Origin: Rubripirellula reticaptiva | Lineage (GTDB): Bacteria; Planctomycetota; Planctomycetia; Pirellulales; Pirellulaceae | DNA: 64,000 nt | Assembly: GCF_007860175.1 (NCBI RefSeq) | Contig: NZ_SJPX01000003.1 | Location: forward strand, 204,552 to 268,551 | Reading direction: 5' to 3' | Shown here: positions 54,119 through 63,595 of the stretch, one piece after another | Position numbering within the stretch: position 1 is the first letter of the stretch | How the letters are laid out: each line of letters starts with the position of its first letter | Position numbers and translations under genes: made by a program | Notes under the pieces: generated by a model | Database searches by the model: none | The model's input: only the letters and a program-made list of their open reading frames with translations | Told to the model about the DNA's origin: nothing

Positions 54119-56206
54119 ATGAGTCTGGCGAAAACAAGAAACATCGGGATCAGTGCTCACATCGACTCGGGTAAAACGACCCTCAGCGAGCGGATCCTTT
54201 TTTACACCGGGCGAATTCACAAGATCGAAGAGGTCAAAGGCGGCGGCGATGGTGCCACGATGGACCATATGGAACTGGAAAAAGAGCGTGGGATCACGAT
54301 CACCAGTGCCGCGACTTCGGTCCAGTGGAAAGGCCACAACATCAACCTGATCGACACCCCTGGCCACGTGGACTTTACCGTCGAAGTAGAACGTTCGCTT
54401 CGCGTCCTCGATGCGGCGGTTTTGGTTTTGTGCAGCGTCGGTGGTGTTCAAAGCCAATCGATCACCGTCGATCGTCAAATGAAGCGTTACGGCATTCCTC
54501 GCCTCGCGTTCATCAACAAGATGGACCGCACCGGTGCGAACCCGTACCGCGTCGTCCAAATGCTTCGCGACAAACTGGGCGCCGATGCGTTCATGATGCA
54601 GATTCCAATCGGCGCGGAAGAGAACTTCAAGGGAGTTGTCGACCTGATCGAAATGGTCGCCTATTTGCACGAAGGTGAAGAAGGCGAAGTCGTCAAGACA
54701 GTGCCGATCCCAGAAGACCTGGTTGACGAAGCCAATGAAAAACGCGGTGAGATGCTTGAATCGCTTTCGATGTATAGCGACGTGATGATGGAGAAACTTC
54801 TGAGCGAAGAAGAAATCTCGAAAGAAATGATCTACGCCACCGTTCGCGACGCTGCCACTGCGGGCGCAACGCCTGTCTTCATGGGCACCGCGTTCAAGAA
54901 CAAGGGTGTTCAACCGTTGCTCGACGCCGTGACTCGCTATCTGCCTAGCCCGCTCGATCGCGAAATCAAAGGCCGTGACCCGAAAGACGAAGAACGCCGA
55001 ATCGAATTGCTGCCCGATGCAACTCGCCCATTCGTTGGAATGGCGTTCAAGATCGTCGAAGATCCGTTCGGTCAACTGACCTTTATGCGTATCTATCAAG
55101 GCACGATCAAGAAGGGCGACACTTACGTCAACCAACGGACCGGCAAGAGTGAACGGTTCAGCCGCATCGTCCGAATGCACAGCGACAAGCGTGACGAAAT
55201 TGACTCGGCTTCGGCTGGCGATATCGTCGCGGTCATGGGTATCGACTCGGCCAGTGGTGACACCTACGCCCAGGAACGCGATTTCTGTACTCTGGAATCG
55301 ATGTTCATTCCGGACGCGGTCATCAAGGTTTCGGTCAGCCCGAAGAACCGCGGCGATGCCGACAAGATGAGCAAGGCGCTACTTCGCTTCCGCAAGGAAG
55401 ACCCTACTTTCCGCGTTTTCAGCGACGAAGAAACGAAGGAAATCCTGATCAGCGGAATGGGCGAGCTGCACTTGGACGTCTATGTCGAACGAATTCGTCG
55501 AGAGTATGGCGTTGACATCGAAGTAGGTGCCCCCAAGGTTAGCTACCGCGAAAGCCCCACCAAGGAAGTTGCGTTCGATTACAAGCACAAGAAGCAATCC
55601 GGCGGTTCGGGCCAATTCGCTCACATCAAGGGCAAGCTTTGCCCGATCGCGTCGGACAGCGAAGACAGCTTCGAATTCGAAGATCACGTCACCGGTGGCC
55701 GTATTCCAAAGCAATACATCGCACCTGTTGAAAAGGGATTCCGCGATAGCTTGGGCAAAGGCCCCGTGGCTGGTTACCCAGTCGTGGGAACTCGAATCGA
55801 CTTGGAAGACGGTAGCTACCACGACGTTGACTCGTCCGAAAAGGCCTTCTATACAGCCGCTCAAGGTTGCTTCCGCGAGTACTTCAAGCAAGCCGCACCG
55901 AAGTTGCTCGAGCCGATTATGAACATCGAAATCGAATGCCCGGAAACATTCCAAGGACCAGTCGTTGGTGACGTGATCAAGCGACGTGGTTTGATGACCA
56001 GCACCGACGTTCTTGACGGCAACTGCATCATCAAGGCAGAAGTACCGTTGGCCGAAACGTTCGGCTACGCGACTGACCTACGAAGCATGACGCAAGGTCA
56101 AGGAACGTTCACGATGGAACTGGCGACTTACAATCAGGTCCCAGCGAACATCCAAGAAGAAATCATCGAAGCGAAACGCAAATCCGACCTAGAAGCGGCT
56201 AAGTAG
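54119..56206 (+). CDS. fusA: Elongation factor G, spdEFG1/mtEFG1-like
   Basis: A 695-residue translocase with all G motifs: G1 AHIDSGKTTLSERILFYTG, switch I RGITITSAATSVQWKG, G3 DTPGHVDFTVEVERSLRVLD and G4 FINKMDRTGANPYRV. Later domains II to V are present, ending RSMTQGQGTFTMEL-type residues. The run HKIEEVKGGGDGATMDHMEL, then EKERGITI, then RSLRVLDAAVLVLCSVGGVQ, is the character of the spirochete-planctomycete-deltaproteobacteria EFG1 group and of mitochondrial EFG1, rather than the common bacterial EF-G. It promotes tRNA-mRNA translocation on the ribosome with GTP. A clear terminator follows. Confidence 0.94.
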   Translation: MSLAKTRNIGISAHIDSGKTTLSERILFYTGRIHKIEEVKGGGDGATMDHMELEKERGITITSAATSVQWKGHNINLIDTPGHVDFTVEVERSLRVLDAAVLVLCSVGGVQSQSITVDRQMKRYGIPRLAFINKMDRTGANPYRVVQMLRDKLGADAFMMQIPIGAEENFKGVVDLIEMVAYLHEGEEGEVVKTVPIPEDLVDEANEKRGEMLESLSMYSDVMMEKLLSEEEISKEMIYATVRDAATAGATPVFMGTAFKNKGVQPLLDAVTRYLPSPLDREIKGRDPKDEERRIELLPDATRPFVGMAFKIVEDPFGQLTFMRIYQGTIKKGDTYVNQRTGKSERFSRIVRMHSDKRDEIDSASAGDIVAVMGIDSASGDTYAQERDFCTLESMFIPDAVIKVSVSPKNRGDADKMSKALLRFRKEDPTFRVFSDEETKEILISGMGELHLDVYVERIRREYGVDIEVGAPKVSYRESPTKEVAFDYKHKKQSGGSGQFAHIKGKLCPIASDSEDSFEFEDHVTGGRIPKQYIAPVEKGFRDSLGKGPVAGYPVVGTRIDLEDGSYHDVDSSEKAFYTAAQGCFREYFKQAAPKLLEPIMNIEIECPETFQGPVVGDVIKRRGLMTSTDVLDGNCIIKAEVPLAETFGYATDLRSMTQGQGTFTMELATYNQVPANIQEEIIEAKRKSDLEAAK

Positions 56207-56238
56207 TCTCGGTTCGAACAACCGCTAACTTCAAACGG

Positions 56239-56273
56239 AAACGGCGATGTGATTTTCACATCGCCGTTTTTTT
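56239..56273 (+). terminator. Intrinsic terminator after fusA
   Basis: AAACGGCGATGTGA (56239-56252) and TCACATCGCCGTTT (56256-56269) form a perfect 14-bp stem with a TTT loop, followed by a T-run. It ends the fusA transcript and lies before the convergent BatD-like gene. Confidence 0.95.
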
Positions 56274-56318
56274 GTTTTGCTGAAACCGATTTTCCAAACG
56301 TCTTTCCAGCAACGACAA

Positions 56319-59117
56319 CTAAATCAGTTCAATCGTTCGGTTTGCTACCCATCCTTCAACACCGTTTGACCGACGAATCTGTGTCCAGCCACCACGACGC
56401 GAAACAACTTCTGCCACTTCGCCTTCGGCGCCTTCGAGCTGTTCGACCACCGCAAATTCCTGCCCATCACCCTCGTGAATGGCAACCTCACTAGCGACAA
56501 TTACAGCGGTGCTGTCGCTTACTAGCGGCAACACTCGAAACGCGTACGATGCACCGGCAACGACTGACGCTAGTACCAAAACAGCCGCGATGCCACGCCC
56601 CCAACGCTTCCATCCCGTCGATCCGCGAAACAACAACGTCGCCGCGGCAACGGCCCATCCCATCGACCAAATCCCCAGCGCCGCCACTTTCATCCCGGCC
56701 GGCGGAACCAACCGAAGCACAGCATCGTTGAACCACTTCGCCCGTTCGCCATCTGGCTTGATGTTTGCCTCCGACTCGGCGAAACGAAGCTGATCGTGAT
56801 ACATCGCGCTCTCGGGATCGATGCGCAGCGCCTTTCGATACGCTGCAATCGCCCTCCCAGGCTGGTCTGACTGAAACGCCGCATTGCCCAGATTAAAAAA
56901 CAGCCGATCATTCACGACGCCCGAATCTGCAATCGCCTGAAACATCTGTGCCGCTTCGGCAAACGATTGCTTTGACAAATCTGCTGCGGAATCCGCCGAG
57001 GACTCTTGGGTGGCCGTACGATAGATTTCCATGGCATTGGAAAGCATCGCTTCCCGCTGTGCCGCGGTCATCGTCGATTGCTCAGCGACTGCGTGCACAC
57101 CACACGCCATCGAGACCATCAAAGCAATGACGATCGATGCCGTCGCCTTGGTTGACTTCAAATTCCGAGCTCGCACATGCGTTTGCGCCTTTAGCTGCGA
57201 TGCGATCGACCGCGACTCATTCTTGAACGATTCCAGATCCTTTTCCGATTCGCTGCCAGTCACCGATTCAGACGACGCGAACAATCGCTCGGCGCGAATC
57301 GCCAACTCGTACTGGCCGCTGCGCCGTAGCAGCCCGATGATGAAATCGTCGTTGCCCTGCTCGTTGACGGCTCCCAAACGCGAAGCAATCAGCCGTGACA
57401 ATGCTGCCTTAACTTCAACACGTGAACCGGCTGCCGCGACCGCTCGCTCAAACCGGCGATTGGGTGGCAACAACGCCCAAAAGCGATTTCGCGAAACCAA
57501 CAAACACACGCCCAGAAACAACACAGGCGGCAGCACACATGCGACCATCACGCCGCGGCTAAAAACACTGGCCCGATCCCGATTGACCAGCACGTCGGAT
57601 CCGTCAAAGACCGTTTGGTAAGACCTTGCCGACGCGAGCCACGCCATTCCGAGTCCGCCGCTGGAAGTCTTCGTTTCGTCCGAACGAACCGTCGCCGCAC
57701 GGTTTGCGACGACTGAGTCGAGTGCCAGCATGTCACCTGGTTGCACGTCGATGGAAATCGGATCGGAGGCAACCGTCACAAACTTGCCGGTTTCAGGGTC
57801 AAAAAATGTAAATGCTATCGGCGGTATCTTCGACACGTCCTCCGACTTGGGACGAATCGTGGTTTGAAACAGTTTACGTTGCCCTTGGACAAATCCGGCA
57901 AGATCATCCTCGGCAACCTTGAATTTTTCAGTCAGCGTAGACTGACTCGCAAGCGGCGGCGCTCTCACCAGGTCCATCGGGCCGGTCCCGTTGATAGTCA
58001 GCGTCAAAGTGATTGGATCACCAACCTTGACATTCGTATCCGACGCTTCGGCATCGATCGAGTATTGCCCCACCGCGCCGACGTAATCGTCAGGCCGTCC
58101 TTCGCTAGGAATGGCAACGACTTCGATCGATTGTGCCGTTGCTTCCGCCACGACCGGACGCACCGAGGTGACCGCCAATCCAGACGTGAAGCCACGAAAA
58201 AAATCGTCTTGAAACGCTGATCGCCCAAACTGCGAATCCATCGCTTCGAACATCGACGCGAACGGATCGCGACGGCGACCAATCGAAACCGGATAGTTCA
58301 GAACGATCCGGACGTCGTCCGCGCTGATTTTTCCAGCGTGCGTGGGATAGATCGTGGCGTCAATTTCGTAAAGAAAGTAATTGCGAGATTTGCCTTTTGA
58401 ATCCGTACGAATGACTTCTCGCCCACCCGGTCTCTGACGATTACCGGCAAGTTTTTCAAGCGACTTTTCAAACGGCCCCCAATTGGTTTGCTTAGAAATC
58501 GAACGCCACATTTCAGATTCACCAAGCGTTAGATTTTTCTCTTCATCGTGATAAGGGAGAACCCAAATCTTCAGCGTCACGTTGAGTGACTGACCGACAA
58601 AGACCTTGTCTTTTTCACCGACAATTTCGACGAACATCGTATCGCCCGTTTCGCTTTTCTCGGCCGTAAAACGCACCGCTTCGGTGATCGTTGCGGCTCC
58701 GCCACCGGTGATTTTGATCGGCGGGATCACGAATTCACCAGCTCGCTCGGCCGTCACTTCATACTGGTAAATCATCGATGTTCGATTGGTTTGCTGGCGG
58801 CCGTTGAAGGTCACGATCTGCGAACTGATTTGCGGCCGACCGACCGAAACAATCGACAAACCGTCAACATCAGGAATCTCGGGCTGAACGGTCCCAGACG
58901 CGTCGTCAACGCGGATCTGCAAAGTAACAGGCATTCCAACGTAAGCCTGTTTCGACGAAATCGCGATCGCAACATCGGCGGCGCTAGCGGCGGGCCATCC
59001 CGTCAGAAACAACGCGATCGACGAAATGGCTAGCAGCGAGAGAGTTAAATGGGATTGTCGGCACAGATTCACTTGAGGGGGTCCTCCACGAAGGTGAGTC
59101 AGACGATTGCGGGTCAA
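56319..59117 (-). CDS. BatD-like protein with TPR and SH3 domains
   Basis: A 932-residue membrane protein. After a signal peptide around residues 25-46 (LSLLAISSIALFLTGWPAAS), the BatD region begins DVAIAISSKQAYVGMPVTLQ, with VTAERAGEFVIPPIKI and KDKVFVGQSLNVTLKIWVLP as in the family. A membrane segment near 540 (GVMVACVLPPVLFLGVCLLV) precedes a charged region, then a hydrophobic segment near 655, a TPR pair around 725-790 (FFNLGNAAFQSDQPGRAIAA, then YRKALRIDPESAMYHDQL), two membrane helices and a bacterial SH3 domain at the end (EGDGQEFAVVEQLEGAEGEV, GWTQIRRSNGVEGWVANR). Such BatD-TPR-SH3 fusions occur in planctomycetes and Bacteroidetes. It follows the BatC-like gene by 15 nt. Confidence 0.82.
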   Translation of the reverse strand: MTRNRLTHLRGGPPQVNLCRQSHLTLSLLAISSIALFLTGWPAASAADVAIAISSKQAYVGMPVTLQIRVDDASGTVQPEIPDVDGLSIVSVGRPQISSQIVTFNGRQQTNRTSMIYQYEVTAERAGEFVIPPIKITGGGAATITEAVRFTAEKSETGDTMFVEIVGEKDKVFVGQSLNVTLKIWVLPYHDEEKNLTLGESEMWRSISKQTNWGPFEKSLEKLAGNRQRPGGREVIRTDSKGKSRNYFLYEIDATIYPTHAGKISADDVRIVLNYPVSIGRRRDPFASMFEAMDSQFGRSAFQDDFFRGFTSGLAVTSVRPVVAEATAQSIEVVAIPSEGRPDDYVGAVGQYSIDAEASDTNVKVGDPITLTLTINGTGPMDLVRAPPLASQSTLTEKFKVAEDDLAGFVQGQRKLFQTTIRPKSEDVSKIPPIAFTFFDPETGKFVTVASDPISIDVQPGDMLALDSVVANRAATVRSDETKTSSGGLGMAWLASARSYQTVFDGSDVLVNRDRASVFSRGVMVACVLPPVLFLGVCLLVSRNRFWALLPPNRRFERAVAAAGSRVEVKAALSRLIASRLGAVNEQGNDDFIIGLLRRSGQYELAIRAERLFASSESVTGSESEKDLESFKNESRSIASQLKAQTHVRARNLKSTKATASIVIALMVSMACGVHAVAEQSTMTAAQREAMLSNAMEIYRTATQESSADSAADLSKQSFAEAAQMFQAIADSGVVNDRLFFNLGNAAFQSDQPGRAIAAYRKALRIDPESAMYHDQLRFAESEANIKPDGERAKWFNDAVLRLVPPAGMKVAALGIWSMGWAVAAATLLFRGSTGWKRWGRGIAAVLVLASVVAGASYAFRVLPLVSDSTAVIVASEVAIHEGDGQEFAVVEQLEGAEGEVAEVVSRRGGWTQIRRSNGVEGWVANRTIELI

Positions 59118-59132
59118 AGGCTCAATTCAACT

Positions 59133-60311
59133 TCACCAATCTCGGTCGACAATTACTCGCTGATCGCGAGCCGCGGCTTTTTGCCGAAGTCGCCGAATCA
59201 TGTCTCGATCGCGAATCGCCTGCAGCATTTTCCGAGCTTCCTGTGGTGTCATCTCACCCGACTGCTCGGCCGGAACTGCAGCCACGTCGCCGCTTTCCGA
59301 TTCATCGTCGGACGATTCACTGGGGTCGGACTCGGTCAGTTCGCCTGCACTTGCTTCGCTTTTATCATCGGTTTTCCCCTGTTCTGTCTCGCCCTGATCT
59401 GGCTCACCCTGATCCTTGCCGTCCTGTTGCCCTTCGTTGCCCGCCTGATCTTGCTCGGGCATCTCCTCTTGCTTGGATGGCGAACCGCCGTCCGTTTCAT
59501 TCGGATCACCAGGATCCTGGCCAGGCCCTTCGTTTTGGCCGGGTGATGGTTCCCCCGATGATGGTTCATCTTGCTCAGCCCCGCCTGGACTCCCCTCAGA
59601 CTGGTCAGCAGATTCGCCTTCCTGTTTCTCAGATTCCTCAGGCGGCTGGCTGTCCTGAGATTCCTCGCCGTTCTCTTTTTGCTCAGACGGTTCCGGAGAC
59701 TCTTCAGCAGGATCGGAGCTGTCCAGATCCTGAGGCTCTTTCGGCCCCTGGTCAGTCTCGTCACCCGGCGACGGCTCACCCTCAGAATCTTGGTTCTCGG
59801 ATCCTTGGTTCTCGGATCCTTGGTTCTGAGAATCTTGTTCGGACGATGTTTCGTCCGACTGCTGTGATTCCGATTCTTGCGGATCCGGCTGCTCGAGCTG
59901 CTGGATTAGCTTCGCAGCAGACTCGATATTCGCCCGACCATCATCATCGGCTGGATCAAGCCGCAGGCCGCTGCGGTAATGGGCGATTGCCGATCGCAGC
60001 ATGTCGATCGCGGTTGATTTTGCCTTGGGGTCCTGCGATTCGATCGCCTGGACCGCTTGACGATAGTAAGAATTGCCCAGGTTGTAACGGGCCTTGGCAG
60101 CAAGAGCCGAATCGCTAGACGCGGCGACCGATTGAAACAAAGCGGCGGCGTCAATGAGTTGGCCGCCTCGATAGAGATCAATCGCTCGATTGTACGCCAG
60201 GGAGTCACTAAGCCCACTCTGTTCGGCTGCACCACACGACTCAACCGGCACGACGACTGTGTCAATCAAAATCGCCACGAATGCGACAAAGCAGAATAGA
60301 ATCCAACGCAT
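59133..60311 (-). CDS. BatC-like TPR protein with long acidic linker
   Basis: A 392-residue protein, here from ATG 60311 (a GTG at 60353 is also in frame). A signal peptide (MRWILFCFVAFVAILIDTVV) is followed by TPR units (YNRAIDLYRGGQLIDAAALF, YNLGNSYYRQAVQAIESQ, DMLRSAIAHYRSGLRLDP) and then about 190 residues of Gln/Glu/Ser/Asp/Pro low-complexity repeats. The C-terminal EARKMLQAIRDRDMIRRLRQ matches the end of BatC-type proteins. The linker is probably extended in the periplasm. It is co-transcribed with the BatD-like gene; MoxR, DUF58, BatA and BatB, usual partners, are not in the window. Confidence 0.8.
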   Translation of the reverse strand: MRWILFCFVAFVAILIDTVVVPVESCGAAEQSGLSDSLAYNRAIDLYRGGQLIDAAALFQSVAASSDSALAAKARYNLGNSYYRQAVQAIESQDPKAKSTAIDMLRSAIAHYRSGLRLDPADDDGRANIESAAKLIQQLEQPDPQESESQQSDETSSEQDSQNQGSENQGSENQDSEGEPSPGDETDQGPKEPQDLDSSDPAEESPEPSEQKENGEESQDSQPPEESEKQEGESADQSEGSPGGAEQDEPSSGEPSPGQNEGPGQDPGDPNETDGGSPSKQEEMPEQDQAGNEGQQDGKDQGEPDQGETEQGKTDDKSEASAGELTESDPSESSDDESESGDVAAVPAEQSGEMTPQEARKMLQAIRDRDMIRRLRQKAAARDQRVIVDRDW

Positions 60312-60429
60312 CCAAAAGTAACCCGAAACGGAAAGAACCAAGGTGAACAACACCTCGATTATACGGTCTTTCGCAACATCGGTTCAGCCCGATTTTCAAC
60401 CCTGATTCACGCCCAATCAAACCATCAAA

Positions 60430-61680
60430 TCACACCAGGATCGAAGCACTGGCCGGATTCCAGTCGCACGATTCCATCATTTCTTGGGTAAGGCGAGTCG
60501 GTTCCTCGTTGCCGACGGACATGGGACGCACCACTTGGGTTTTCGAGCTTTCAAGATCGACGCGTTCACCTTCGCTCGTTTCGACCACGGGCAAAGCGAA
60601 TCCGACCTTCGGACGACGAATCACCTTGGCAAGCTGCCCAGTGCTAAGTTCAACATGACTGCCCAACGGAAACAGCGACTCGACATTCAAGAAAGCTCGA
60701 ATGACCTGAGGATCAAACAGCCCACGACTGGCCTGATACAGCAGCAAGCCGAGCGCATCATGTTGCAGAATGCCTGAGCGCAGGGAGTTTGCTGAGATCA
60801 ATTGCAAGTAGGCATCCACGACATTCAGAATTCTGGCGTACAAGTGAATGCGTTGTGCTTTGACGCCTCGTGGAAAACCTGAGCCGTTGAATTGCTCGTG
60901 AACCTGCTCGATAGCCATCTTCACATTGGGAGGAACTCCCGTGACGCCAGCGACAAACTTGCCAGACACCAAAGGATGTTTTTGGTATTCCCACCGCTGT
61001 TGTTCGGTCAGCAATTCGAGCGGTTTAAGCAGCTCGGGGTCCATCACACGTAGACCGGCGTCGTGCAGCAACCCGACCATGCCGACTTCGAGAACTTGGG
61101 TTCCGCATAGCCCAAGTTCGCAGGCTACCGACATCCCCAAAACAGCAATCTTCAAAGAACGCTCTGACGCCTCGTCCACGGCCATCTTCAACGCCATCGC
61201 TCCGACGGTTTGATCAAGGTCGTCGACCATCAAGTCGATGTAGGATTCAAATAGTTCGGCAAAGTCAGCAACTGACCGAATGGGTTCCGTCAACAACAAC
61301 GTTTCAAACTTGTCCATCGCTTTCTTTGCCGTCGAAACGTTCAAGTCAAGTTGCGCACTACGCTGGGCGCTAAGACGTTCACCATGCCGATCCACCAATT
61401 GATCTTTGACCGGACGCAGAGGATCCCAATGGCCATCTGGCTTCGTTCGATCGTGTTTTGGTGTTTGCGCGGGCTTGGCTTCGCGACTAAGCACCCCCAG
61501 ATCACGCGGATCAACCGAGATCGATTCAATTTGCCGCTCACGCAGGCCGGTAATCACCTGCTGGGTAATTCGCGTGTTGGCCGCCACCAGCAACACACCA
61601 GCATCCGACACAATCGGCTGACTGCATGTCGCGCCAACTGAGATCTGATCAATCGATAGGGATAGGTTGCCGTGCCCCAT
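60430..61680 (-). CDS. Divergent HD-GYP domain protein
   Basis: A 416-residue protein from ATG 61680; the longer frame from 61935 is not protein-like. Residues 1-60 are a small N-terminal domain (LSLSIDQISVGATCSQPI, VLLVAANTRITQQVITGLRE) of the kind found in planctomycete HD-GYP proteins. The HD-GYP core at about 150-360 reads LLHDAGLRVMDPELL (HD), EYQKHPLVSGKFVAG, QVHEQFNGSGFPRG (the 'HHE..DGSGYP' motif with Asp changed to Asn and Tyr to Phe), and HLYARILNVVDAYLQL. The His expected in the first helix is not found (ERSLKIAVLGMSVA). HD-GYP proteins hydrolyse cyclic di-GMP; activity here is doubtful. A PilZ-like C-terminal region (GSHVELSTGQLAKVIRR) ends the protein. Confidence 0.75.
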   Translation of the reverse strand: MGHGNLSLSIDQISVGATCSQPIVSDAGVLLVAANTRITQQVITGLRERQIESISVDPRDLGVLSREAKPAQTPKHDRTKPDGHWDPLRPVKDQLVDRHGERLSAQRSAQLDLNVSTAKKAMDKFETLLLTEPIRSVADFAELFESYIDLMVDDLDQTVGAMALKMAVDEASERSLKIAVLGMSVACELGLCGTQVLEVGMVGLLHDAGLRVMDPELLKPLELLTEQQRWEYQKHPLVSGKFVAGVTGVPPNVKMAIEQVHEQFNGSGFPRGVKAQRIHLYARILNVVDAYLQLISANSLRSGILQHDALGLLLYQASRGLFDPQVIRAFLNVESLFPLGSHVELSTGQLAKVIRRPKVGFALPVVETSEGERVDLESSKTQVVRPMSVGNEEPTRLTQEMMESCDWNPASASILV

Positions 61681-62093
61681 TGAAAATAAAATACGTCTGT
61701 TGGCTGATGGAAAGAAAATTCGTCCTATGGAAACAATATGCCACGAATCAACTTGACAGCGCAACTGGCTACTAAAACGCGAGATAGTTGTCCTGCCGGT
61801 ATCGACTGCAACGATTAGATCGGGAGGATTGAAACTGACATAACTAATATTCCGCCATTTGCAAACGAAACAGCCTGACTGAGGGAGACAGTCGCTCCCT
61901 AGAAAATGACTTGGGCAATGATCGAATTGCAGCAAAATGCAACCTAACGAGACACAGTACTCGAGCCCACTTAACCTGAGTTTGCGACACCGGCAGCCTC
62001 AGAACCGAATGAGCATAGAACCTAGAGATCACCCATCGGGCACGTTATGCTGGAATCCTGCCAACTCCGACCACCCGTTTGGAACGCATCTCT
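61681..62093. other. Divergent promoter region
   Basis: A 413-bp gap between the HD-GYP and rhomboid genes. A TTGACA (61753-61758) on the plus strand is the only consensus-like element noted. No RNA or gene is recognised. Confidence 0.4.
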
Positions 62094-63548
62094 ATGTTCT
62101 TCATCTACGGCACCGACGCGCCGTTGTACCACTATCCGATCGTGACGTCGGTGATGGTAGTGATCAACGTGGTGGTCCACTGGGCGATCTTTATGACCGG
62201 CGTTGACGTGACGCCTTGGATCTTGGCGTTTGGCGATGGCTACCATCCAATCCAGATGGTGACGCACAACTTCCTGCACATGGGTTGGTTCCACCTGATC
62301 GGAAACATGCTGTTTCTGTTCCCATTCGGCTTGGTCGTTGAAGGCAAGATTGGCTGGGCACGCATGTTGGCTTTATACATGGCGATCGGAACCGTCCAAG
62401 GATTCACTCAACAGACGATGATGTTGCCGTTCGACACCGGCAGCGATGCGGCCGAGATGGTCGCGATGTTTGATTCCCCCGACAGCCCGCTTGATGAAGA
62501 CGTCAAGAAAGAACTGAAAAGTCAGTGGCGCAAAGATCTGATGCAAGAGGGGTTTGGATCCCTAGGTGCGTCCGCCGTCATCTTTGGATTGTTAGCGGTG
62601 TGCGTGATCTGGGCGCCAAGCAACAACTTCGACGTCTACTTTCGCTGGGGGCTGTTCATGCCAGCGCCCGACGGCGGGATTCGCGAATGGGCGATCTCGA
62701 CAGTGTGCGCGATGTTTGTCGCCAAAGAGATGTTCATGTTTTGGTTGATGGGAATGCCGCTCAGCAGCGAAGCATTGCACCTGAACGGTTTTATCGTAGG
62801 TGCCGCGTGCGGCGCGGGCATGTTGGTTTGGGGGTGGGTCGACTGCGAAGGCTACGACTTGATTTCGATCTGGGGCGGCAAGCCTTACAAAGCCAAGGCG
62901 ATCGCCAAACGCGAAAGGGAAGAGCGGGCCAAGCATTTGCAATCGTTAAAACCGAAGGGGCCACCACAGGCGGTGATTCCAAAAATGCCGCATCAAATTC
63001 AGTCCAACGTTATGGCGACTACGACGCCTTCGCCAGACACGCCCGATTTGATACCGGGTGATCCGGTTGCATTCGCCGGCGCTCGGACGGCGGTGAAAGT
63101 CAATCTGTTCGATCATGACTTAAGCTTGCCTGACTTTGACGACGGAACCGTCTTGGTTGATCCGGTCGCACAAACGCGACAGGAAATCGACGCGTTGATG
63201 GCGCAAGAAGATTACGCAGGAGCGATTGCCTTATTTGCGGCCGAACGTAAAGTCGATCGACAGTTTGTGCTGCTGCCAGCTTCGCTTGCCCGTCTGGCTG
63301 CTGGACTGATCCGCAACCACCACACCAAAGCCGCCATCGCATTGCTGAAGATTGGCAGTGATGTTTACCCCGCAAATGCGCCTGAGTGGCGAACCCGAGT
63401 CGCCAGCCTGTACTTATCCGCCAGCCCAGCCGATCCAATCGCGGCAATCAAGCATCTGAAACAAGTTGACAAGCAGATGCTCAACTCGAAGACGCGAGAT
63501 CGGTTTCTGGCCGTTGCAAAACAGGCGAAGGAAATGGCCCGAGGCTAA
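62094..63548 (+). CDS. Rhomboid family intramembrane protease with long insertion and soluble tail
   Basis: A 484-residue protein from ATG 62094 (a TTG at 62079 is less likely). Rhomboid features: HNFLHMGWFHLIGNMLFLFP (the conserved HxxxN), GSLGASAVIFGLL with nucleophile Ser160, and LHLNGFIVGAACGAGMLVWG with catalytic His229. A hydrophilic stretch of about 50 residues (106-155) separates the third helix from the nucleophile helix, longer than usual. After residue 265 the protein is soluble, with basic (KAKAIAKREREERAKHLQSL) and then TPR-like helices (EIDALMAQEDYAGAIALF, HHTKAAIALLKIGSDVYPAN). The family cuts membrane proteins within the bilayer. The tail may select partners. Confidence 0.85.
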   Translation: MFFIYGTDAPLYHYPIVTSVMVVINVVVHWAIFMTGVDVTPWILAFGDGYHPIQMVTHNFLHMGWFHLIGNMLFLFPFGLVVEGKIGWARMLALYMAIGTVQGFTQQTMMLPFDTGSDAAEMVAMFDSPDSPLDEDVKKELKSQWRKDLMQEGFGSLGASAVIFGLLAVCVIWAPSNNFDVYFRWGLFMPAPDGGIREWAISTVCAMFVAKEMFMFWLMGMPLSSEALHLNGFIVGAACGAGMLVWGWVDCEGYDLISIWGGKPYKAKAIAKREREERAKHLQSLKPKGPPQAVIPKMPHQIQSNVMATTTPSPDTPDLIPGDPVAFAGARTAVKVNLFDHDLSLPDFDDGTVLVDPVAQTRQEIDALMAQEDYAGAIALFAAERKVDRQFVLLPASLARLAAGLIRNHHTKAAIALLKIGSDVYPANAPEWRTRVASLYLSASPADPIAAIKHLKQVDKQMLNSKTRDRFLAVAKQAKEMARG

Positions 63549-63595
63549 TGACACCGAGGCGATAACACCAAGAAAAGCAGACACCCGTTGGCCGG

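Noticed and set aside
53879-55180. A 433-codon open frame on the minus strand
   Set aside because: It is antisense to fusA in a fixed codon phase; its composition (His, Arg, Phe, Asp) is that of a shadow and no family fits.
59243-60118. A 291-codon plus-strand frame
   Set aside because: It lies wholly opposite the low-complexity BatC-like linker, whose repeats keep other frames open; Arg/Pro/His-rich noise.
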